From Paenacidovorax monticola (GTDB lineage: Bacteria; Pseudomonadota; Gammaproteobacteria; Burkholderiales; Burkholderiaceae_C), in the NCBI RefSeq assembly GCF_014489595.1, contig NZ_CP060790.1:2108001-2172000 (forward strand): 64,000 nt of DNA. The letters are read 5' to 3'. Below the pieces are notes generated by a model. That model had not been told where the DNA came from and made no database searches. It saw only the letters and a list, made by a program, of their open reading frames with translations. Within the stretch, counting starts at the first letter, position 1, and each line of letters starts with the position of its first letter. The position numbers were made by a program, and so were the translations under genes. Shown here piece by piece: positions 42,428-50,936 of this stretch.

Positions 42428-43989
42428 GTTACTGGAGCTTCTATTTTCTTGCCAAGGTCGGGCTGTACTACACCGGCTACATCGGCTTTCACTGGCTTCC
42501 CAACCTGCTGCTCGCGCTGGCGCTGCTGTGGCCCCTGCGCCCGCGCGGCCTGCGCATCGCGCGCCAGGTGATGGCCTGGCCCGCGGGCATCGCGCTGCTG
42601 TACCACGACTCCTTCCTGCCCACGCCGGGCCGGGTGCTGTCGCAGATGCAGGCCCTGGCGGGATTCAGCCTGGACTACATGCTGGAACTCCTGGGCCGGG
42701 TCTTTCAGTGGCAGATCGTGCTGGGGTTCGTGGTGGCGCTGGTGGCGTACGGCGCGCTGTCGCGCCGCATCCGCTTTTCGACCTTCGCCCTGGGGGGCAT
42801 CCTGAGCGTCCCCCTCGTGGCGGCGCTGGGGCCCCAGGCAGGATTGCAGGCACCGGCCGCGGTCGCATCGGCCGGCGAGGGCGGCGCCGGCACGGCCCAG
42901 GCCACCGCCCTGGACCCCAACACCCAGCTGCAGAACTTCTACGCCCAGGAAAGCACGCGCAAGCTGGCCTTCACCACGGGCGGCACGCCCCCGGCCTTCG
43001 ACATCATCCTGCTGCATGTCTGCTCCCTCGCATGGGACGACATGGAATACGTGGGCATGCGCGACCATCCGCTCCTGCAGCGCTTCGACGCGGTCTTCAC
43101 CCAGTTCAACAGCGCGGCCAGCTACAGCGGCCCCGCCTCGCTGCGCGTGCTGCGCGGCAACTGCGGCCAGACGCCGCACAAGGCCCTGTACGAGGGTGCC
43201 GACGCGGGCTGCTATGTCTTCCCCAGCCTGGAGCAACTGGGCTACAGGACCAGCGCCCTGCTCAACCACGACGGCGTGTACGAGGACTTCGCCAAGACGC
43301 TCCAGACCCAGGGCGGCCTGAGCGGCAAGTTCGAGCGCAACCAGGACGCCCCCGTGCACATGCACAGCTTCGACGGCTCCCCCATCTACAACGACCTGGC
43401 CCTGCTGAGCCAATGGTGGAAGGGCCGCCAGGGCCGCGGCGCCGAACCGGTGGCGCTGTACTACAACACCGTGTCGCTGCACGACGGCAACCGCGTGCCA
43501 GGCATGGCATCGCGCTCCAGCCTGGACACCTACAAGCCGCGCCTGGCCCAGTTGCTCGCCGATTTCGACAAGTTCCTTACCGAGCTGGAGAACACCGGCC
43601 GCCCCGTGGTCGTGCTGCTGGTGCCGGAACATGGCGCGGCCCTGCGCGGCGACAAGATCCAGATCTCGGGCATGCGCGAGATCCCGGGCCCGCGCATCAC
43701 GCTGGTGCCCGCGGCCATGAAGATCGTGGGCGCACGGCATCTGCCGCCATCCGGCGGACCGGTGCGCGTGGACCAGCCCACGAGCTATTTCGGGCTCTAT
43801 GCGCTGCTGGGCGACCTGCTCAAGGACAGTCCGTTCGGCGATGCGCCGCGCCCACTGGCCGAGCGCCTGCGCCGCCTGGAGAGCACCGGCTTCGAATCGG
43901 AGAACGCCGACGTGATCGTGATGCGCGACGCATCGGGCAAGTACCTCATGAAGACCGGCAATGGCGCCTGGATTCCCTACACCTACTGA
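42424..43989 (+). CDS. bcsG: cellulose phosphoethanolamine transferase BcsG
   Basis: A 521-residue inner-membrane protein with about five N-terminal helices and a periplasmic alkaline-phosphatase-fold domain. Catalytic features are visible: C200 in LHVCSLAWDD, the nucleophile serine in NSAASYSGPA (S233/S235) and the zinc-site segment LLVPEHGAALRGDK. BcsG moves phosphoethanolamine from phosphatidylethanolamine to cellulose as it crosses the periplasm. Its presence marks this as an Escherichia-type pEtN cellulose system. It is the last gene of the operon. Confidence 0.92.
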   Translation: MSYWSFYFLAKVGLYYTGYIGFHWLPNLLLALALLWPLRPRGLRIARQVMAWPAGIALLYHDSFLPTPGRVLSQMQALAGFSLDYMLELLGRVFQWQIVLGFVVALVAYGALSRRIRFSTFALGGILSVPLVAALGPQAGLQAPAAVASAGEGGAGTAQATALDPNTQLQNFYAQESTRKLAFTTGGTPPAFDIILLHVCSLAWDDMEYVGMRDHPLLQRFDAVFTQFNSAASYSGPASLRVLRGNCGQTPHKALYEGADAGCYVFPSLEQLGYRTSALLNHDGVYEDFAKTLQTQGGLSGKFERNQDAPVHMHSFDGSPIYNDLALLSQWWKGRQGRGAEPVALYYNTVSLHDGNRVPGMASRSSLDTYKPRLAQLLADFDKFLTELENTGRPVVVLLVPEHGAALRGDKIQISGMREIPGPRITLVPAAMKIVGARHLPPSGGPVRVDQPTSYFGLYALLGDLLKDSPFGDAPRPLAERLRRLESTGFESENADVIVMRDASGKYLMKTGNGAWIPYTY

Positions 43990-44127
43990 GCCTGCCGTGC
44001 GCCCGCGCCAGGTGCGCAGCACGTTTCTGGTGCATCGCCGATAATCACGGTCCGCGTGCCGCGCAGCGGCGCGCCCGGACCCACCCAGGTGCCGTGGCAC
44101 GGCGCCTGCCCTTTCTCCAAAGGCTCC

Positions 44128-45360
44128 ATGCACCCCCAAGCCCAAAACCTCTGGCGCGGCCCGCGCTGGGCGCTTTCCGTCCTGCTTGCCGTGCTGGGCA
44201 TGCTGGGCCCGTTCTCGATCGACACCTACATCCCCGCGTTCTCGGGGATCGCGCAGGCGCTGGGCGCATCGCCTATCGAGATGCAGCAGACGCTCTCGGC
44301 CTACCTGTTCGGCTTCGCGTTCATGAACCTGTTCCACGGAGCGCTGGCCGACAGCTTCGGCCGTCGCCCGGTCGTGCTGTGCGGCCTGGCGATGTTCACC
44401 CTCGCCTCCGCGGGCTGTGCGCTGTCGCAGAACATCGCGCAGCTCGTGGCCTTCCGTGCGCTGCAGGGCCTGTCCACGGGCGCCGGCATCGTCGTGTCGC
44501 GCGCCGTCATCCGCGACATGTTCCCGCCCGCCCAGGCGCAGAAGGTCATGAGCCAGGTCACGATCTACTTCGGCGTGGCGCCAGCCATCGCGCCCATCGT
44601 GGGCGGGTGGCTGTTCGTGCACCTGGGCTGGCCCAGCATCTTCTGGTTCCTGACCCTCGTGGGCGTGGCGCTGTGGGTCTCCAACTACCGCCTGCTGCCC
44701 GAGAGCCTGCCGCCCGACGCGCGCCAGCCATTCAACGTCCCGCACCTGCTGCGCGGCTACTGGCAGCTGTGCTCCAGCCCGCGCTTCCTCCTGCTGGCCC
44801 TGGCCAGCGGCGTGCCCTTCAACGGCATGTTCCTCTACGTACTGGCGGCTCCCGCGTTCCTGGGCGAGCACCTGGGGCTGGCACCCACGCAGTTCTTCTG
44901 GTTCTTTGTGATGACCATCTCGGGCATCATGGGCGGCGCATGGCTCAGTGGCCGGCTCGCGGGCCGCATCGCGCCCAAGCGCCAGATCCGCCATGGCTTC
45001 CTGATCATGTTCGTCACCTCGGCGGTGAACCTGGGCGCCAACCTGCTGGTCCCCGCGCATGTCTCCTGGGCGCTGCTGCCCATCGCGCTGTTCGCCTTCG
45101 GCTGGGCCCTGATGGTGCCCGTGGTCACGCTGCTGGTGCTGGACCTGCACCCGGACCGGCGCGGCATGGCCTCTTCTCTGCAGGCCGTGGTCGGCTCCAC
45201 GGCCAACGGCCTCGTGGCGGGCGTGATCGCGCCGCTGGCCATGCATTCCACGGCGCTGCTGGCCGCGACCTCCCTGCTCCTGATGTTCGTGGGGCTGGGC
45301 GCCTGGCTGTACCTGCACCACCGCTGGCCCGAGATCGGGCGCACGGCCACGCAGGGCTGA
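44128..45360 (+). CDS. Bcr/CflA-family drug resistance transporter (MFS)
   Basis: A 410-residue major-facilitator protein with 12 predicted helices. The motifs LGPFSIDTYIPAFSGIAQAL, ADSFGRRPVVLCGLAMF (MFS motif A) and GLSTGAGIVVSRAVIRDMFP (motif C region, RAVIRD) are typical of the DHA1 Bcr/CflA drug exporters. It would use the proton gradient to expel drugs or related metabolites. ATG 44128 fits the family N-terminus better than starts further up; a GATAAT at 44040-44045 could be its -10. It is convergent with the diguanylate cyclase gene, 7 bases apart. Confidence 0.9.
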   Translation: MHPQAQNLWRGPRWALSVLLAVLGMLGPFSIDTYIPAFSGIAQALGASPIEMQQTLSAYLFGFAFMNLFHGALADSFGRRPVVLCGLAMFTLASAGCALSQNIAQLVAFRALQGLSTGAGIVVSRAVIRDMFPPAQAQKVMSQVTIYFGVAPAIAPIVGGWLFVHLGWPSIFWFLTLVGVALWVSNYRLLPESLPPDARQPFNVPHLLRGYWQLCSSPRFLLLALASGVPFNGMFLYVLAAPAFLGEHLGLAPTQFFWFFVMTISGIMGGAWLSGRLAGRIAPKRQIRHGFLIMFVTSAVNLGANLLVPAHVSWALLPIALFAFGWALMVPVVTLLVLDLHPDRRGMASSLQAVVGSTANGLVAGVIAPLAMHSTALLAATSLLLMFVGLGAWLYLHHRWPEIGRTATQG

Positions 45361-45367
45361 GCGGCGC

Positions 45368-46837
45368 TCAGCCGCGGGCGTGGCGGCGGTCCAGTTCCCG
45401 GTCCTTGTAGAAGCGGGCCTTCTCCGCGTACATGGCCTGGTCGGCACGGTGCACGGCGGCCTCGATCGAATCTCCCGAGCGGCAGTTGGCCAGGCCCATG
45501 GACAGGCTGACGGTCTGGCCCGGATAGAACTGGTTGTTCAGCTCCAGCAGCGAGCCGATGCGCTCCTGCATGGCCAGAGCGCCGCGCTCGTCGGTGGCCG
45601 GCATCAGCACCATGAACTCGTCCCCTCCGATGCGGGCCGCGCAGGCCGGCGCATCCACGGCCTTGGCCAGCACCTCGCCCACGCGGCGCAGCATGGCGTC
45701 GCCGGCCGCATGGCCGTGCTCGTCGTTGACCTCCTTGAGGCCGTTCATGTCCATGGCGATCACCGACACGGGCCAGGGGCCCTTGCGCGAGAGGCGGTTG
45801 AGCTCCTCCATGTAGAAGGCCCGGTTGCGCAGCTGGGTCAACACATCGTGCTTGCCCAGGTATTCCAGGTAGGCCTCGGCCTTCTTGCGCGCCGTGATGT
45901 CCACCAGGGAGATCAGCACCAGCCCCCAGTGGTCCATATGGCCCGCCAGCACCGAGAACTGCATGTGGATGTGCAGCGCATCGCCCGACAGCGCGTAGTT
46001 GACCACCTCGCGCTGCTGCACGAGCTTGCCGTCCCAGAGGTCCTGCAGCTGCTCGGCGAACGACTCGTGCATCTCGCCCCGGAAGATGCGTCCCACGCTG
46101 CCCAGCAGCGCCTCCTTGTCGGGCGCGCCGAACATCTCAAGCGTCTCCTGGTTCACGTCGATCACCCGGATTTCCTGCATGCAGCGGTTGACGAACTCGG
46201 GGTGCACCTTGAGGAAGGTCTTGAAATCGCGAATGCCCTGGGCGCGCACGTCGTCCAGCAGGCGCTTGACCTCGCTGAAGTCCTCCACCCACAGCGACAC
46301 CGGCGAATGCTCGAACAGGTCGCGGGCGTACTGCTCGCTGCTACGCAGCCGCTCGGCCCCCCGCACCTCGGCCGTGACGTCCTCGAGCGAGACGAGCACG
46401 CGGCTCCAGCTGTGCTCGTGGCCGGGCAGGATGCGCGCGTGGATCTGCACGTCGAGCCGGCGGCCGTCGAGCGCGTAGTTGACCGTGCGGTTGGAAAATT
46501 CGAGCTCGCCCGACCACAGCTGGGCCAGCTCGTTCACGACGCGCTCGTGCATGTCGTCGCGGAACACCTCGCCCAGGCGGGCCTCCAGCGTCTGCTGGTC
46601 GGGCGCTGCGAACAGTTCCAGCGTGCGCCGGTTGACCTGCAGCACCTTCAGCGAAGCGCTGCACTGGCGCAGCCCCTCGGGATGGCGTGCCAGGTGGTCG
46701 CGGATGTCCGTGACCCCTTCGGCGCGCCAGCGGTCGAACAGCTGCTTGAGCGCGCTGTAGTCCTCCAGCCAGAGCGACACGGGCGCCAGATCGAACATGT
46801 GCTCGAAATCCACGCCGGATGAATGAGAAGACGCCAC
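45368..46837 (-). CDS. diguanylate cyclase with duplicated PAS-like sensor
   Basis: 489 residues from GTG 46837, which sits nine bases from a GGAGG; an in-frame GTG at 46846 directly abuts it and is less likely. Two homologous sensor units follow each other: PVSLWLEDYSALKQLFDRWR...NRRTLELFAAP and PVSLWVEDFSEVKRLLDDVR...NQETLEMFGAP, each ending in a beta sheet of PAS type. Next comes a GGDEF domain with an intact RIGGDEFMVLMP (GGDEF near 404-408). The RxxD inhibitory site is missing (DAPA at its place), so product inhibition may be weak. There is no membrane helix, so this is a cytosolic sensor. It could supply c-di-GMP to BcsA and BcsE encoded next door. Confidence 0.9.
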   Translation of the reverse strand: MASSHSSGVDFEHMFDLAPVSLWLEDYSALKQLFDRWRAEGVTDIRDHLARHPEGLRQCSASLKVLQVNRRTLELFAAPDQQTLEARLGEVFRDDMHERVVNELAQLWSGELEFSNRTVNYALDGRRLDVQIHARILPGHEHSWSRVLVSLEDVTAEVRGAERLRSSEQYARDLFEHSPVSLWVEDFSEVKRLLDDVRAQGIRDFKTFLKVHPEFVNRCMQEIRVIDVNQETLEMFGAPDKEALLGSVGRIFRGEMHESFAEQLQDLWDGKLVQQREVVNYALSGDALHIHMQFSVLAGHMDHWGLVLISLVDITARKKAEAYLEYLGKHDVLTQLRNRAFYMEELNRLSRKGPWPVSVIAMDMNGLKEVNDEHGHAAGDAMLRRVGEVLAKAVDAPACAARIGGDEFMVLMPATDERGALAMQERIGSLLELNNQFYPGQTVSLSMGLANCRSGDSIEAAVHRADQAMYAEKARFYKDRELDRRHARG

Positions 46838-46917
46838 GACATACACCTCCGGAGGGGAATTATTGTCGAGCCCCCTGCCGTTTCAGACGCAAATTCAGGT
46901 GGATTCTCACAAAAAGA

Positions 46918-46939
46918 AACCGGCCCCAAGGGGCCGGTT
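46918..46939 (-). terminator. intrinsic terminator of the DEAD-box helicase gene
   Basis: Read on the minus strand, AACCGGCCCC and GGGGCCGGTT form a near-perfect stem followed by TTTCTTTTTG. It lies 25 bases after the helicase stop codon. Confidence 0.85.
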
Positions 46940-46963
46940 CCATGTGATGCACTGAACGGGGGC

Positions 46964-48832
46964 TCAGCGTGCCGGGCGGGCCGGACGCTTGCGCGCGTCG
47001 TGGGGCACGAAAGGCTTGCCGCCAGCAGGTTTGGCAAAGGCCGGCTTGCTGCCGCGGCCCGCAAAGTCACCGCGCGGCGCATCGCCACGGCCGAAGCCGC
47101 CACGGCCACCGTCGCCAAAGCCGCTCTTGCGGCCATAGCCTTCGCCGTCGCGGCGGCCACCGAAGCCGCGGTCCTCGCGGGGCGCGCCGAAACCACGGTC
47201 GCCGCCACGCGGCGCGGCACCAAAGCCGCCGCGATCGAAGCCACCCCGGTCCTCGCGCGGTGCGCCGAAGCCCTCGCCCCGGGCGGGGCCACGCGGCGCG
47301 CCACGGTCGGAGCCGAAGCCGCCACGGTCATTGCCACGGCCGAAACGGCGGTCGCGCGAATGGCCGTCGCGGCCTTCGAAGCCACCCGAGCGGCCACGGC
47401 CGCCGAAGTCGGGGCGTGCCTGCGGGAAGCGCTGCTGCGGCTCCAGGCCCGGGATCACCTCGGCCTTGAACTGCTGGCGGCTGTAGCCTTCGATGTCGAA
47501 GATCTTGCGGCGGTCGCGGAACTCGGCGAACGTGACGGCCAAGCCGTCGCGGCCGGCGCGGCCCGTGCGGCCGATGCGGTGCGTGTAGTCCTCGGCCTTC
47601 ATGGGCAGGCCGAAGTTGAAGACGTGGGTGATGGTGGGCACGTCGATACCGCGTGCGGCCACATCGGTCGCCACCAAGATCTGCACCTGGCCGTTGCGCA
47701 GCGCCATCAGGCGGCGGTTGCGCAGGCCCTGGCTCAGCGCGCCGTGCAGCGCCACGGCCGAGAAGCCGTCCTGCTGCAGGTCGTTGGCCAGGCCGTCGCA
47801 TTCCACCTGGGTGCTGGCGAACACCACGGCCTGGTTGATCGAGGTGTCGCGCAGCCAGTGGTCGAGCATCTTGCGCTTGTGCTGCGCGTTATCGGCCCAG
47901 AACAGCACCTGCTTGATGTTGGCGTGCTTTTCCTGCGGCGAGTCGATCTGCACCTTCTTCACCGAGGCGCCGTTGTCGTGCATCACGCGCATGGCCAGTT
48001 GCTGGATGCGCGGCGCGAAGGTGGCGCTGAACATCATGGTCTGCTGGCGCTGGCTGGTCAGCTCGTTGATCTCGGCCAGGTCGTCCGAGAAGCCCAGGTC
48101 GAGCATGCGGTCGGCTTCGTCCACCACCAGGAACTGCACCTGGTCGAGCTTGATCTGCATCGAGCGCTGCAGGTCCAGCAGGCGGCCGGGCGTGGCCACC
48201 ACGAGGTTGGCGTTCTGCAGCTTGGCGATTTGCAGCTGGTAGGGAATGCCGCCCACCACGTTGGCGATGCGCAGGCCACGGCAGTGCTTGACCAGTTCGA
48301 TGGCGTCATGGGCCACCTGCTGCGCGAGTTCGCGCGTGGGGCACAGCACGAGCGCGCCGGGCACGGCGGCCTTGAAGTTGCGCGGGTTGGTGGGGTCCTT
48401 GCGCTTGGAGCGCTTCGGGGGAGCTTCACCCTTGGCGGCGGCTTCGGCGCACAGGCGCTCGTACTCGGCACGCTCATGGGCCTGCTGCTCGGCCTGCTGG
48501 CGGATCAGCGTGTGCAGCACGGGCAGCAGGAAGGCTGCAGTCTTGCCGCTGCCGGTCTGGCTCGACACCATGAGGTCGATGAAGCGGCCGGCCTCATCGT
48601 CCGTGCCCATGGCCATCGGAATGGCCTTTTCCTGCACGGCCGTGGGCTGGGTGTAGCCCAGGTCGCGCACGGCGCGCACCAGTTCAGGGGCGAGGCCCAG
48701 GCGCACGAAGCCCTCGGGCAGGGGTGCCTCCTCGGGCAGGGCTTCGGCAGCGGGCGCACCCACGGCGATTTCAGAAGCCAAAGAGTCATCTGCAGGCGCG
48801 AATTCGCCCTGCACTTGCAAAGTGTCAGTCAT
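46964..48832 (-). CDS. DEAD-box RNA helicase with RGG-rich tail (RhlE-like)
   Basis: A 622-residue SF2 helicase. Q motif and motif I are YTQPTAVQEKAIPMAM and SSQTGSGKTAAF, followed by PTRELAQQ, VVATPGRLLDL, motif II VDEADRMLDLGF, SAT in MMFSATFAP, and motif VI YTHRIGRTGRAGR. A 35-residue charged insert (KRSKRKDPTN region) lies between motifs I and Ia. About 150 C-terminal residues are Gly/Arg repeats (GFGAPREDRGGF, repeated), an RNA-binding disordered tail of the type that drives condensate formation. Probable role: ribosome assembly or cold-adaptive mRNA remodelling. The leader upstream is long. Confidence 0.92.
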   Translation of the reverse strand: MTDTLQVQGEFAPADDSLASEIAVGAPAAEALPEEAPLPEGFVRLGLAPELVRAVRDLGYTQPTAVQEKAIPMAMGTDDEAGRFIDLMVSSQTGSGKTAAFLLPVLHTLIRQQAEQQAHERAEYERLCAEAAAKGEAPPKRSKRKDPTNPRNFKAAVPGALVLCPTRELAQQVAHDAIELVKHCRGLRIANVVGGIPYQLQIAKLQNANLVVATPGRLLDLQRSMQIKLDQVQFLVVDEADRMLDLGFSDDLAEINELTSQRQQTMMFSATFAPRIQQLAMRVMHDNGASVKKVQIDSPQEKHANIKQVLFWADNAQHKRKMLDHWLRDTSINQAVVFASTQVECDGLANDLQQDGFSAVALHGALSQGLRNRRLMALRNGQVQILVATDVAARGIDVPTITHVFNFGLPMKAEDYTHRIGRTGRAGRDGLAVTFAEFRDRRKIFDIEGYSRQQFKAEVIPGLEPQQRFPQARPDFGGRGRSGGFEGRDGHSRDRRFGRGNDRGGFGSDRGAPRGPARGEGFGAPREDRGGFDRGGFGAAPRGGDRGFGAPREDRGFGGRRDGEGYGRKSGFGDGGRGGFGRGDAPRGDFAGRGSKPAFAKPAGGKPFVPHDARKRPARPAR

Positions 48833-49012
48833 GGTTTTCTCACGCGAAGAACGCCGCAGGCGCTACCTGCGGTGGCTTCGCCGATGGTTAAAAAACATCA
48901 ACCATCAAACGAAACCGGGGCCGCAGCGGCCGGCCCGGATGGGCAATGTGTGCAGTGCGCCGCGCTGTCGAAGCGTCGGCGTGCAAGGCCCAGTGAGTGA
49001 AGGGAGATGTGC
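48833..49012. other. non-coding leader of the DEAD-box gene
   Basis: No gene is seen in this stretch. Small hairpins are possible, for example GCCGCAGGCGCTACCTGCGG, just before the helicase start, and GGGGCCGCAGCGGCCGGCCC further up. Long structured leaders are common before cold-inducible helicase genes. A clear promoter could not be placed. Confidence 0.35.
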
Positions 49013-49043
49013 AAAAAAATTGCACCACCCACGGGCGGTGCAA
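49013..49043 (-). terminator. intrinsic terminator of the LivK-like gene
   Basis: On the minus strand TTGCACCGCCC and GGGTGGTGCAA pair with one mismatch and are followed by seven T (49019-49013). It lies 49 bases after the stop at 49092. Confidence 0.85.
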
Positions 49044-49091
49044 TTCATCAATTATGTCACGATTGGGGTTTTCCCGCAATCATGCCCGCCA

Positions 49092-50225
49092 TCAGTAGCT
49101 GGCCAGCGGCTTGGCCTTGCCGCCCTGGAAGGTCATGACGACCACGGGCGCCTTGATGCGGTTGCCCTTGTCGTCATAGGCGTACTCGCCCATCACGCCC
49201 TTGTGGGCATTCTGGTGGATATAGGCGCCGACCTTGGCGGGATCGACGGAACCGCTCTTTTGCATGGCTTCGCCGATGTTCATGACTTGGTCGTAGTAGA
49301 ACGGGCCGTACACATCGGGGTTCTGGCCGAAGCGCTTCTTGAACTTCTCCTGGAAGGCCTTGGCGCCCGCATCGCTGTCCATCAGCATGCCGGCATAGGC
49401 GCAGTACACCACGTCGTTGACCGCATCGCCGCCGAGCTTGGTCATCTCGGGGCTGCACAGGGTGTCACCGCCGAGCAGCTTGGCGTTGATGCCCAGTTGC
49501 TTCATTTGGCGCGCCATGGGTGCGGCCTGGGGCGCGTAGCCGCCGTAGAAGACGGCCTCGGGCTGCTTGGCCTTGAGGCTGGTGAGGATGGCCATGAAGT
49601 CGGTCGCCTTGTCCGTGGTGAACTCGCGGCCCACCACGGTGAGGCCGAGCTTCTGTGCTTCCTTGGCGAACTCGTCGGCCAGGCCCTGGCCGAAGGCCGT
49701 GCGGTCGTCGATCACGGCGACCTTCTTGGCCTTGAGGACATTAGCGGCGTAGGCCGCCATGCTGGCGCCGGCCTGCACATCGCTGGCCACGATGCGGAAC
49801 AGGTTCTTGTAGCCCGCCTGCGTGATCTTGGGGTTGGTGCCCACGGTGGACACCAGGGTGCCGCCGCCGTCGTACACGCGCGAAGAGGGAATGGTCACGC
49901 CCGAGCAGTAGGGACCCATGACATAGCGCACACCCGTGTCCACGAACTTCTGCGCCACGGCCACGCCGGTCTTCGCGTCGCACTGGTCGTCTTCGGAGAC
50001 CAACTCGAACTTCAGCGTCTTGCCGCCCACGCTGATCTTGCGCGCGTTCAGCTCTTCGATGGCCAGGCGCACGCCATTGTCGTTATCGCGGCCCGCGAAG
50101 GTATTGGGGCCGGAGAGCGGGCCGCTGTGGCCGATCTTGACGACCTGTTCCTGGGCATAGGCACCGGCGGCACAGGCCAGGCCTGCGGCGATGGCGAGGG
50201 TGGATTTGAGCGAAAGGGTTTGCAT
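49092..50225 (-). CDS. branched-chain amino acid ABC transporter receptor (LivK-like)
   Basis: A 377-residue periplasmic binding protein: signal MQTLSLKSTLAIAAGLACAA GAYA, then VVKIGHSGPLSGPNTFAGRD, YVMGPYCSGVTIPSSRVYDG, GTNPKITQAGYKNLFRIVAS and YDDKGNRIKAPVVVMTFQGG, the standard type I (LIVAT-like) arrangement with two alpha/beta lobes. It would deliver Leu/Ile/Val or a related amino acid to a Liv permease. The livF-G-M-H genes at 61.2-64 kb may be its partners, but it is transcribed separately. Shine-Dalgarno CAGGAGA lies 6 bases upstream. A GATAAT is present on the minus strand at 50306-50311. Confidence 0.92.
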   Translation of the reverse strand: MQTLSLKSTLAIAAGLACAAGAYAQEQVVKIGHSGPLSGPNTFAGRDNDNGVRLAIEELNARKISVGGKTLKFELVSEDDQCDAKTGVAVAQKFVDTGVRYVMGPYCSGVTIPSSRVYDGGGTLVSTVGTNPKITQAGYKNLFRIVASDVQAGASMAAYAANVLKAKKVAVIDDRTAFGQGLADEFAKEAQKLGLTVVGREFTTDKATDFMAILTSLKAKQPEAVFYGGYAPQAAPMARQMKQLGINAKLLGGDTLCSPEMTKLGGDAVNDVVYCAYAGMLMDSDAGAKAFQEKFKKRFGQNPDVYGPFYYDQVMNIGEAMQKSGSVDPAKVGAYIHQNAHKGVMGEYAYDDKGNRIKAPVVVMTFQGGKAKPLASY

Positions 50226-50320
50226 GGCGGTCTCCTGTAAAAGCATGCACGGAACAGCCCGGTGGCCCGCCTTGTGGGCGGGGCTCCGGATACGGACAAA
50301 GGGGAATTATCGCGCCCGCG

Positions 50321-50899
50321 TCACACCGACAGCAGGTGCGTGCGGTAGTGCGCCAGCTCGTCGATGGACTCGTGCACGTCGGCCAGGGCCGTGTGCTTCT
50401 GCGCCTTCTTGAATGAGGTGTAGGCCTCGGGCTTCCAGCGCTTGGCCAGCTCCTTGAGCGTGCTCACGTCGAGGTTGCGGTAGTGGAAGAACGCCTCGAG
50501 CTTGGGCATGTACTTGACGAGGAAGCGCCTGTCCTGGCCGATGCTGTTGCCGCACATGGGCGCCGTGCCCTTGGGCACGTACTGGATCAGGAAGTCGATG
50601 ATCTTCTGCTCGGCCTCGGCCTCGGTCACGGTGGACGCCTTCACCTTGTCGATGAGGCCGCTCTTGCCGTGCGTGCCCTTGTTCCAGGCATCCATCTTGT
50701 CGAGCTGCTCGTTCGACTGGTGGATGGCGAAGACAGGGCCTTCCACGCGCGGCTCGAGGTTGGGGCCGGTCACGATGACGGCGATTTCCAGCAGGCGGTC
50801 GGTATCGGGCTCCAGGCCGGTCATTTCGCAGTCCAGCCAGACCAGGTTCTGGTCGGACTTGGACAGCACGGGGGTGGGGGTGGTAGGGGCATCGGACAT
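50321..50899 (-). CDS. orn: oligoribonuclease
   Basis: A 192-residue DEDDh exonuclease: first acidic pair in [20 protein letters not shown], Asp in [20 protein letters not shown], and the His-Asp pair in [19 protein letters not shown]. Orn is a dimeric cytosolic enzyme that finishes RNA decay by degrading di- and oligonucleotides, including pGpG from c-di-GMP breakdown. ATG 50899 is used; ATG 50908 is possible. GACAAT lies seven bases before the upstream ATG region, again suggesting a very short leader. Divergent from the M48 protease gene, 37 bases apart. Confidence 0.95.
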   Translation of the reverse strand: MSDAPTTPTPVLSKSDQNLVWLDCEMTGLEPDTDRLLEIAVIVTGPNLEPRVEGPVFAIHQSNEQLDKMDAWNKGTHGKSGLIDKVKASTVTEAEAEQKIIDFLIQYVPKGTAPMCGNSIGQDRRFLVKYMPKLEAFFHYRNLDVSTLKELAKRWKPEAYTSFKKAQKHTALADVHESIDELAHYRTHLLSV

Positions 50900-50936
50900 G
50901 GCGGGCATTGTCGCCGATCCCCTACACTCGCCGCAC

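Noticed and set aside
42334..45447. Long minus-strand frame opposite bcsG and the MFS gene
   Set aside because: Same reason; both plus-strand genes have clear catalytic or transport motifs.
46823..49000. Long plus-strand frame opposite the DEAD-box helicase
   Set aside because: The helicase on the minus strand has every SF2 motif; the opposite frame is Ala/Glu/Leu-rich shadow.
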